A stretch of DNA of 40,339 nt from NCBI GenBank assembly GCA_947643595.1, contig CANRWP010000028.1, positions 1-40,339 on the forward strand, written 5' to 3'. Positions 33,698 through 40,339 of the stretch are shown in pieces. The notes beneath the pieces are model-generated. The model worked only from the letters and a program-made list of their open reading frames with translations. It did no database searches and was not told the DNA's origin. This DNA comes from an uncultured bacterium. Its GTDB lineage: Bacteria > Bacillota > Clostridia > Lachnospirales > Lachnospiraceae. Numbering within the stretch: the stretch's first letter is position 1; the number at the start of each line of letters is the position of its first letter. The position numbers and the translations under genes are program-made.

Positions 33698-35761
33698 ATG
33701 ATAACATGTCCAAAATGCCATGCCCAGCTGGAGGATGGTTCCAGATTCTGTGACTCATGCGGCGCGCCAATTCCGGAAACGCCTGCAGATCCGGTCCAGA
33801 CCCCTGATCCCGCTGTACAGCAGCCGGAAGCGGAAACGCCTTCTGCAGCCGTATACTGTCCCTACTGTGGTCAGCCCACTGCTGACGCCAGTCCCTTTTG
33901 TCCCAACTGCGGGAAACCGTTAAACGGGACCGATCAGCATGCAGACCATGATCAGCGCGGGCCTCAGGAAGATAAGGAAGATAAGAAACAAAAAAAATCG
34001 AAAAAAGGTTTTATTTTTGCCGGAATCGGTGTCGTGCTTGTCGCGGCGCTCGTCCTTGTGTTTATCCTGATCGGAGGAAATTCGGGTAGTTCCTCCAGGA
34101 ACTATGCCATGTATGTAAAGGACAAAGAGATCTACTATACCGGCTTTTCCAGGAACGATCCCCTGCAGGTCACTTCCAGACTTGCGGATTCCAGTGATAT
34201 CGACAATTACGATTTTGTCTCCGGTTCCGGTGAACTAAGCGCCATGTGCCATCTCAGCCAGGACGGTTCCCTGCTGTTTTTCCCGGACAGACTCAGCTAT
34301 TCGGATGACGGTTATTCTCTCTACTGGCGCAAGATCAACAACCCCAAAGAGGAGGCCGTTAAGATTGACTCCGACGTCCTCACTTATTCTGTGAGCGACG
34401 ATTCTTCCTATATCACGTACCGGAAGAACGATACGCTCTATCAGTACGACAGAAAAAAGGAAGACAAACAGAAAATTGCCAGCGACGTCGGCATGTACCG
34501 CGTGTCCGCCGACGGGAAGATCATTCTGTACATGAATACGGAAAATGTTCTTTACCGCGCGGAAAAGGGAGCGGACCGCGAAAAAATAGACAGCGATGTA
34601 TCCAATCTGTCCTATGTCTCAGACGATCTCTCCACCATCCTCTACATCAAAGACGGCACTCTGTACCAGAAAGAAGGGGACGGCGATAAAGAGAAAATCT
34701 CCTCGGATGTGGACAATGTGCTCGCCTCCTATGAGTCGGGAGAGATCTACTACATAAAGGCCGACACCGCGGAAGTTCCTCTGAGCGATTATGTGTACGA
34801 TGATAAAAAGGAATCGGATGCTTCCCTCAAGGAGCCGGAATATCCCGGCTGGAACGCCACCGACGCAGAATACGAAGCGTACGAGAGCGCATACGACGAA
34901 TATAATACCAAATTACAGCGCGACAACTTCCGCCAGTATCTGGAGCAGGAAAAAATGGAACTGACGACCTACACGCTCTGCTATTACGACGGGGAAGAGG
35001 AGACCACATTGAGCGATTCCTTCTCCTACAACAGCTATTCCCGCGCAGTGGATAACGCAGTTATCTCATACACTGCTTATGACGCGGACGACGATATCGG
35101 CGTAAAACTGTCCGAACTGGAAGATATCTATAATGTCAGCAATATGGTCACAGAAGCCCTCTACTCCGCCTCCGAAGTCTATGTTGCGGTGGGCGGCACT
35201 GTCGCACCTCTCGACCGGGAGACCGCCGGAAACCTGATCCTTTCCCACGACGGCAGCGAGCTCTATTATTTTGACGAAATTTCGGAGAACGGCGACTACG
35301 GCGAACTGTATAAAGTGGATATCTCATCCTCCGGAGAACTGGAAAATACCGAATTGTACGAGAGCGATGTCTACCCTGGCATCATCTACTTTATCAGCGA
35401 TGACAAGTTATTATTCTTTAAAGACTATAAAGAAAACAAAGGCGAGCTGTACATAGACCAGGAAAAAGTGGATTATGATGTATATGCCTATGTGATCCGC
35501 TACGATGAAGATACCGACAAGGTTACTTACTTTACGGACTGGAACAGTGAAAAAGGTTATGGCACTTTAAAAATCTATTCCAAAAAAGAAGGAAAGAAGA
35601 TCGCGGACGATGTGAGAGACTTTTCCACTCTGCCCAACGGCGATATCCTCTATCTTTACGACTACAGCCAGAAATATTACCACGGTGATCTGTACCTGTG
35701 GGACGGCAAAGACGCGGAAAAGATCGATGACAGTGTAATCTGCATTCTTCCCGTCTATTAA
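33698..35761 (+). CDS. Zinc-ribbon membrane protein with extracellular propeller-like domain, 687 aa
   Basis: Two zinc ribbons (CPKCHAQLEDGSRFCDSC and CPYCGQPTADASPFCPNC) and a Lys-rich segment precede one membrane helix at about 104-126. The remaining 560 residues should be outside. They contain repeated units of about 40 residues with the pattern KIDSDV...YSVSDDSSYITYRKNDTLYQYD and KIASDV...YRVSADGKIILYMN, like blades of a beta-propeller (DUF5050/TolB-like), and are rich in Asp, Tyr and Ser. No catalytic motif was seen, so binding or sensing is more likely than catalysis. It is the first gene of a three-gene operon behind a consensus promoter. Confidence 0.8.
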   Translation: MITCPKCHAQLEDGSRFCDSCGAPIPETPADPVQTPDPAVQQPEAETPSAAVYCPYCGQPTADASPFCPNCGKPLNGTDQHADHDQRGPQEDKEDKKQKKSKKGFIFAGIGVVLVAALVLVFILIGGNSGSSSRNYAMYVKDKEIYYTGFSRNDPLQVTSRLADSSDIDNYDFVSGSGELSAMCHLSQDGSLLFFPDRLSYSDDGYSLYWRKINNPKEEAVKIDSDVLTYSVSDDSSYITYRKNDTLYQYDRKKEDKQKIASDVGMYRVSADGKIILYMNTENVLYRAEKGADREKIDSDVSNLSYVSDDLSTILYIKDGTLYQKEGDGDKEKISSDVDNVLASYESGEIYYIKADTAEVPLSDYVYDDKKESDASLKEPEYPGWNATDAEYEAYESAYDEYNTKLQRDNFRQYLEQEKMELTTYTLCYYDGEEETTLSDSFSYNSYSRAVDNAVISYTAYDADDDIGVKLSELEDIYNVSNMVTEALYSASEVYVAVGGTVAPLDRETAGNLILSHDGSELYYFDEISENGDYGELYKVDISSSGELENTELYESDVYPGIIYFISDDKLLFFKDYKENKGELYIDQEKVDYDVYAYVIRYDEDTDKVTYFTDWNSEKGYGTLKIYSKKEGKKIADDVRDFSTLPNGDILYLYDYSQKYYHGDLYLWDGKDAEKIDDSVICILPVY

Positions 35762-35804
35762 GCTGCTCATAAACTATGAATTTATCTAAAGGGAGTATAT
35801 AACC

Positions 35805-37751
35805 ATGAAATGTCCTAATTGTCAATTTGAAAACCGAGACGGTGCCAAATTTTGTAAATCCTGCGGATTTAATCTGGCAGCTTTGTCACAGGAAGCTGCT
35901 CCGGCACCCGCTCCTGCCGCTCCTTCGGTCTGCGCGAGCTGCGGAGCCGCACTGAAACCGGGGGCTAAATTCTGCACCAAATGCGGCACCCCCGTTGCCG
36001 CTCCTGCTACTGCTCCGCAGCCGGAGCCCATTCCCGAACCGGAACCGATACCGGTGGAGGAATCCACTCCTGTTCCGGAAGCGGTGCCGGAGATCACTCT
36101 GGAACCTGAGACAGTCCCGGAACCCGTTCCCGAACCTGCTGTGGAACCGACCCCTGTGCCGGAACCGGAGCCCATTCCCGAACCTGCTGTCTGCCCAAAT
36201 TGCGGGGCAGTTTTAAAGCCAAACGCCAGATTCTGCTCCAAATGCGGTACTTCACTGGAGGCCCCCTCGCGTCCTGTCGCTCCACAACCTGACAGGATCG
36301 TCGAGCCTGCACCGAATCCGGTTCCTACGCCTGTACCGGAGCCCATTCCCGAACCGATTCCGGCACCTGTTCCTGAACCGATTCCCGAACCGGTTCCTGT
36401 ACCCGCTCCTGAGCCAGGCCCCAAATCATTTTGTAAAAGCTGTGGCACACAATTAAAACCCGGGGCCAAATTCTGTCCGATCTGCGGGGCGTCCACCGAC
36501 CCGAATAATTCCGGTGCGGCAAATGATTATCCGATCGACGACCTGTTTGACGGAATCGATGATCCCCCGAAAAAGAAGAAAAAACCTCTTCTGATCGTTC
36601 TCCTGATCCTGATAATTCTTCTGTTGTTGGGCGGCGGCGTTTTTGCGCTCGATAAGATGGGCATTATCGATCTTCCCTTCGGAGATCAGGAGCATATTAT
36701 CAGCAAGCCCACCGAGGAGACAGAGGAAAATCCTGAGCTGGAAGAAAACGGTGAAACGGAAGAGACAGCGGAAACGGAGGAGGAAGATATCTCCGCCGAA
36801 CTGGAGGAAAAGCTTGCTCCTATCGCCGATCAGGTGGCTGCCGGCGAGGAAAAATTAAACAGCGAAGACTACGGCGGTGCCAGCACCGATCTGTCGGAGG
36901 CGTTGACCGCATACGCTGACCTTGTAAAAGAATATGACTCAAAAACTGCTGCGGATACCGTCAATCCTCTCGCAGATGACGCTTTTGCGCTCTATACGAA
37001 AGCTGTACTGGCGCAGGTGGAAAGCTGGGAGAGCCAGCCTGTCACCGCTCCTCTCTATCAACAGATAGACTCGACTCTGGGAGACACTGTAGATTTCGCC
37101 GCGCAGTTAAAGGAGAGTAACCTGGAGATTAACTCCGAGGAGATCGAGGAAAATTATGCCGGTTTCCCTGACAGGTACAAAGAAAAATATATTCTGACGT
37201 TCAACGATCTCCGTACGGGAGACGAATGGTCCCGCACTACCGCATGGCAGTATATGCAGGATGCCGCTTCTGTCGGCCTTGTCGATAAAGAGAATTGTGA
37301 TGATCCGCTTACCCTGCGCTATGCCTATGCGCTCGCATGGATCACACAGAGAGACATCAGTGAGGGCATGAACGACGGAAGCCTGACAACGGAAGCCGCT
37401 ATCGATTCCATTCTCTCTCTCGCAGACAGTATTGATTATAACCCTGTTCTCATGAGAGATCTGGCGGTATATTATCAGACAGCCGGCAATGCAGACGCTT
37501 CCATGACCATACAGAACGCCTGCGTCGATGTCTACAACTATCTGGCAAATGAGGAGAATATTTATCTGAACGGCGCGGATCTCTTTGTTCCGGGCAGAAG
37601 CAGCTCCAACGCTTCCAGCACGATAGCGCTCAACGATTTCTGGTATTTTAACGATTTCGTCAACTATTCACCTTCCAGCACCAACGGTGTCAGTCTGGAA
37701 GGCAGACAATATATTCGCAATGCTTTTAAAGAAGCGATCGACTCACTATGA
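35805..37751 (+). CDS. Four-zinc-ribbon membrane protein with Pro-Glu linkers, 648 aa
   Basis: Four zinc ribbons (about residues 3-21, 43-61, 130-148 and 210-228) are separated by long linkers built of EPIPEP and PVPEP repeats. A membrane helix at about 261-282 follows a KKKKK stop, so the ribbons should face the cytosol. The outer part starts with a Glu-rich stretch and continues as a helical domain ([19 protein letters not shown] and later parts with a TPR-like look) of unknown function. ATG 35805 has AAAGGGAG upstream and lies 43 bases after the previous gene. Its stop overlaps the next gene's ATG by four bases (ATGA), so they are co-translated. Confidence 0.8.
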   Translation: MKCPNCQFENRDGAKFCKSCGFNLAALSQEAAPAPAPAAPSVCASCGAALKPGAKFCTKCGTPVAAPATAPQPEPIPEPEPIPVEESTPVPEAVPEITLEPETVPEPVPEPAVEPTPVPEPEPIPEPAVCPNCGAVLKPNARFCSKCGTSLEAPSRPVAPQPDRIVEPAPNPVPTPVPEPIPEPIPAPVPEPIPEPVPVPAPEPGPKSFCKSCGTQLKPGAKFCPICGASTDPNNSGAANDYPIDDLFDGIDDPPKKKKKPLLIVLLILIILLLLGGGVFALDKMGIIDLPFGDQEHIISKPTEETEENPELEENGETEETAETEEEDISAELEEKLAPIADQVAAGEEKLNSEDYGGASTDLSEALTAYADLVKEYDSKTAADTVNPLADDAFALYTKAVLAQVESWESQPVTAPLYQQIDSTLGDTVDFAAQLKESNLEINSEEIEENYAGFPDRYKEKYILTFNDLRTGDEWSRTTAWQYMQDAASVGLVDKENCDDPLTLRYAYALAWITQRDISEGMNDGSLTTEAAIDSILSLADSIDYNPVLMRDLAVYYQTAGNADASMTIQNACVDVYNYLANEENIYLNGADLFVPGRSSSNASSTIALNDFWYFNDFVNYSPSSTNGVSLEGRQYIRNAFKEAIDSL

Positions 37752-38956
37752 AAAACAGCGGAAATTTTACAAGGCGATTTAGACACAGCCTACGGCGGAA
37801 AAAAAATATCATGCTGCTCGCCTGTATTGCGGCAGCGCTCCTTTGTATGATATCCGTTGTGATCTTTGTTATTGTTCTAAAACATAACAGCGACAGCAAT
37901 ATTACAATATCTGAAATTCCGGAGGCGGAAGAAATTCCTCCTCCGGAGACAGAGGAACCGACTGCGGAAGAACCGGAAGCTCCCGTCGTATATCCTGAAC
38001 CGGATTACAATCTCACTCTGGAGGAGATCTACGTTCCCCTCGAGGGATTACAGAGAGAATACAGAGTGGCCTGGGTCAGCGATCTGCACTTGATAACCGA
38101 TCATGAGCCCGGAGGTGTCTCGGAGGGCTCTATCATCAAGCTAAACAGCCGCTACGAAACGCTGGCCGTCACCGAGGACGGCGTACATGCGGAAGAATTA
38201 TGGCCCGACATCATAAAATGTCTCAATGTGGGCGACTATGATGCTCTGATCTTCGGCGGCGACATGATGGACTACTGCAGCCCTTCCAATATGGATGCGC
38301 TGAAAAAAGGATACGATGAATTGCGCTACGACAAGGAACAGATTCTCTATATACGCGCCGACCATGACTACGGTGCCTGGTATGTGGGCGACAATATTAC
38401 GCAGCAGGACATCTACAAATACCATGAAAGGCTGGACGGAGATGATCCCGAAAAAAAATATCTGGATATGGGTGAATTCATGCTGATCGGCATCAACGAT
38501 TCCACAAAGAATATCACGGATGAAAACTTTTCCATCGTGGAGAAGCTCTATGAAGAGGCGGCCGGGGAAGACAAACCCGTCATTGCCGTCACCCATGTTC
38601 CCTACGGGTCCAACGTGGACGACTCGCTGAGCAAACTGTCCAAAAAAGTCAGAAACAAACCCTACTACTGGGTCGGTCCCGACTATCAGCCCAATGACAC
38701 GATGTGGTCTTACCTCGATTTCATTTTCAGAGAAGACACTCAGGTGAAGCAGGTTCTCGCCGGTCACCTGCACGCCCCCTGGGACGGCATGATCACCGAC
38801 CAGCTCAGAGAACACATCTTCTCTCCCGCTTTCAGCGGAACCATCGGCGTGATACACTTTGTGCCGGAGGATGAGGATGTGGATACTTCCACTTATTTTT
38901 CAAGAAAATATTATGAGGACACAGATACAGATACTGTATCAGGAAATGAAAAATAG
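37748..38956 (+). CDS. Membrane-tethered metallophosphoesterase (calcineurin-like), 402 aa
   Basis: A basic N terminus and one helix (about 21-44) anchor the protein, then an acidic Pro/Glu linker leads to an extracellular calcineurin-like domain. Metal motifs are D112-L-H114, G171-D172, H283 in THVP and GH340-LH342. The usual GNHD motif reads RADHD (203-207), with Asp where the metal-binding Asn normally stands. The enzyme may hydrolyse a phosphate ester or phosphodiester at the cell surface; the substrate is unknown. Its ATG overlaps the stop of the zinc-ribbon gene. The linker resembles the Pro-Glu linkers of that neighbour. Confidence 0.82.
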   Translation: MKNSGNFTRRFRHSLRRKKNIMLLACIAAALLCMISVVIFVIVLKHNSDSNITISEIPEAEEIPPPETEEPTAEEPEAPVVYPEPDYNLTLEEIYVPLEGLQREYRVAWVSDLHLITDHEPGGVSEGSIIKLNSRYETLAVTEDGVHAEELWPDIIKCLNVGDYDALIFGGDMMDYCSPSNMDALKKGYDELRYDKEQILYIRADHDYGAWYVGDNITQQDIYKYHERLDGDDPEKKYLDMGEFMLIGINDSTKNITDENFSIVEKLYEEAAGEDKPVIAVTHVPYGSNVDDSLSKLSKKVRNKPYYWVGPDYQPNDTMWSYLDFIFREDTQVKQVLAGHLHAPWDGMITDQLREHIFSPAFSGTIGVIHFVPEDEDVDTSTYFSRKYYEDTDTDTVSGNEK

Positions 38957-38977
38957 CCGCAGATACGGCTATTTTTC
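38948..38977. terminator. Bidirectional terminator between convergent genes
   Basis: GAAAAATAGCCG and CGGCTATTTTTC are perfect 12-base arms around a six-base loop. The A and T runs allow termination on both strands. The stem overlaps the last codons of the phosphoesterase gene and lies 14 bases after the stop of the minus-strand gene. Confidence 0.85.
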
Positions 38978-38991
38978 ATTTTCATTCCCAG

Positions 38992-39957
38992 CTAATACGT
39001 CAGCTCCTCCATATTGCAGAGCTCATCATTCACCACATCAAATTTATATCCGCAGGCTCTTCCTGTCGTTCTGATGACCACCGTGAAATAGGAGCCGTCC
39101 GCACTGGAGATATAGTAAGGCGCTCCGTCGCCCCCAAATTTCTTATTCACACTCTCATAGTTTCCTGTACCGAAGTCCGCCAGCGTCCTCGCTCTGACAA
39201 TATTGGCTCCTTTCGGATCAAAATGGATATCCGTGGAAACCGTCAGATAATAGTAATTCTGGATTCTGGTGAGCTGCACCATCCCCGCAATGTTTTCCGG
39301 CACCGGATATATATTCTTGACCTTAAAGGTATTCTTGTCAACTTCCACGATCGAACTGCTATGCACACAGGGGAAATAGATCGTCCCGCCCTCGATCGTG
39401 AAGGAGCGCACATACTTTCCGTACAGTTCCGGCACTCTCATAATATTTTCCAGATACACCTCCGCTGAGTCAGGCTTTCTTCTGAACAGATACATCTCAC
39501 CCGTCATGGAGCTCCACGCATAGAACAGTCCGGTAGGCTCATCATATACAATATAGTGGGGCCGCACACCGATGCCGTTAAATATCTGCTGTTCGGTAAA
39601 GCCCTCCTGCTCTTTCGTATAACTGACCACTCTCCCATTCTCCGTATCGGTAACCAGATACACGACACCGTCCCCGGCAATCGAATGAGGCTGCAGAAAG
39701 TTTTTTGACATCACTTTCCAGCTGCTCGACAAAACGCCGTACTGCGTGCTGAAAAGCACCTGGTTGTGGTAACTGTCCACCAGATAAAAAGTATCGCCTA
39801 TCTTGGTGAGCTGCGTCGGCACCAGCAACCCGTAGTAACTGTTGCGTTCCACCGGATAGAAGACACCGGCCTCCGCCGTCAGCAGACTGCTGCTCTGCAT
39901 CAGCATACACAGACACAGCGTCATCGCCACTATAGTTTTTAATAACTTTCTTTTCAT
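38992..39957 (-). CDS. Secreted propeller-like protein, 321 aa
   Basis: A signal peptide (MKRKLLKTIVAMTLCLCMLM, cleavage near residue 30) is followed by strand repeats of the kind TKIGDTFYLVDSYHNQVLFS, GDGVVYLVTDTENGRVVSY and EGGTIYFPCVHSSSIVEVD. This is the layout of NHL or similar six-bladed beta-propellers that bind ligands. No membrane helix or sorting signal follows, so it should be released or loosely attached. No catalytic motif was recognised. It converges on the phosphoesterase operon. Its promoter is at 40015-40043. Confidence 0.75.
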   Translation of the reverse strand: MKRKLLKTIVAMTLCLCMLMQSSSLLTAEAGVFYPVERNSYYGLLVPTQLTKIGDTFYLVDSYHNQVLFSTQYGVLSSSWKVMSKNFLQPHSIAGDGVVYLVTDTENGRVVSYTKEQEGFTEQQIFNGIGVRPHYIVYDEPTGLFYAWSSMTGEMYLFRRKPDSAEVYLENIMRVPELYGKYVRSFTIEGGTIYFPCVHSSSIVEVDKNTFKVKNIYPVPENIAGMVQLTRIQNYYYLTVSTDIHFDPKGANIVRARTLADFGTGNYESVNKKFGGDGAPYYISSADGSYFTVVIRTTGRACGYKFDVVNDELCNMEELTY

Positions 39958-40014
39958 TTTTTACCTCTTTTCATGTTCTGCTCAGCTATACTGTTTTATT
40001 TATCCCTGATTTAT

Positions 40015-40043
40015 ATTGTACTGTAAACAAAACGATTATTCAA
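40015..40043 (-). promoter_or_regulatory. Promoter of the secreted propeller-like gene
   Basis: On the minus strand TTGAAT (40043-40038) and TACAAT (40020-40015) are 17 bases apart, about 60 bases before the ATG at 39957. Confidence 0.6.
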
Positions 40044-40076
40044 TGCCTTTCCCTATATTTAAAAATCAACATCAAA

Positions 40077-40337
40077 TCAACTACCCCGGTGCAGGCCGTA
40101 GCAGCGGCAGAAGCGCCCGACCATCCCCTCAAGGAATTCCCTCGCCTCGTTCAGCAGGGAGATGTCCTAGGGATAGCGGATATGGGCCGGCGCACAGGTC
40201 GCGTCAAAGGTCATGGTTCCCTTGTTCTCCGTTTCCTTTTCCGGACTTTCTCCTTTGGAGGAGGAGCCTGGTGAGGGCGGCCCTTTGCGGTCATCTTTTC
40301 GGGAAAGCACGGATTCGTTGGCCTCCATGACCATCTC
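40077..40337 (-). pseudogene. Degraded transposase fragment (IS5/IS1182-like), runs off the right edge
   Basis: The minus-strand frame from the edge contains NKGTMTFDATCAPAHIRYP, then TAG at 40169-40167, then DISLLNEAREFLEGMV. This is the well-conserved first catalytic segment (DAT...IRYPxDxxLLNEARE) of DDE transposases of the IS1182-like group; the stop replaces a residue that is often Gln or Thr. After GRFCRCYGLHRG the similarity ends and the frame closes at 40077, so the rest of the gene is missing. The fragment is clearly more GC-rich than the spacer beside it, suggesting a foreign origin. Its 5' part lies outside the window. Confidence 0.75.
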
Positions 40338-40339
40338 CA

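Noticed and set aside
35822..36496. A 224-codon minus-strand frame rich in Gly and Ser that looks like a repeat protein
   Set aside because: It is the reverse reading of the EPIPEP repeats and zinc ribbons of the plus-strand gene.
22852..40169. Two in-frame TAG codons (DUF1905 and transposase) as a sign of amber recoding or suppression
   Set aside because: TAG is used as an ordinary stop by intact genes here, for example csoR, apt and the M60 peptidase, and both affected genes are small or decaying, so mutation is the simpler explanation.

Overview
The window looks like a chromosomal segment of a gut-type Lachnospiraceae (Clostridia, Firmicutes). GC is moderate (about 50 %), ribosome-binding sites are of the strong AGGAGG type, and the gene content fits: aspS/hisS, a Rel-type alarmone enzyme, a DegV protein, a HemZ-like radical SAM protein and zinc-ribbon membrane proteins. 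I cannot name a species. Most genes are housekeeping and lie on the minus strand. No tRNA, rRNA, CRISPR array, prophage or intact insertion sequence was seen.

Layout. 1-4.4 kb: the end of an ABC-2 type permease, a small unknown protein, and aspS and hisS separated by a 195-bp MITE-like palindrome with a 10-bp target duplication. 4.4-9 kb: a DegV protein, an iron-type alcohol dehydrogenase, a Gfo/Idh/MocA oxidoreductase, and an XRE-type membrane regulator with a lipoprotein. 9.1-16.3 kb: a three-gene operon of a TetR regulator, a 1747-residue secreted M60-like metallopeptidase carrying a dockerin-like domain, and a membrane-anchored protein with a possible cohesin-like domain. A palindrome that may be the TetR operator sits on the promoter. 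16.3-18.8 kb: panC-panD plus a BASS-family carrier best read as PanS, with a long structured leader. 18.8-20.3 kb: a small alarmone synthetase and a cytidylate-kinase-like protein.

20.3-23.2 kb is an AT-richer accessory patch with broken genes: a truncated Rpn-family protein, an NTF2-like scrap, a DUF1905 gene with one amber stop, and a DUF2200-like gene with an internal deletion. Between them are intact genes for a Cys-rich DUF5714-like protein, a small Cys-rich partner and a DUF1801-like protein. 23.2-28.3 kb: the apt-rel-metallohydrolase operon and hemZ. 28.3-31.5 kb: a copper operon (csoR, then copA with a C-terminal CopZ-like domain that has its own start signals) behind a CsoR-type operator. 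31.5-40.3 kb: a class I amidotransferase-like hydrolase, then divergent zinc-ribbon membrane proteins, a membrane-tethered metallophosphoesterase, a secreted propeller-like protein, and a degraded transposase at the right edge.

The two most promising systems are the self-contained TetR/M60-dockerin/cohesin-like operon, which could be a two-component cell-surface attachment of a mucin-type protease, and the zinc-ribbon/propeller/phosphoesterase envelope cluster, which has no obvious named counterpart. All function calls come from reading motifs by eye; no database search was run.
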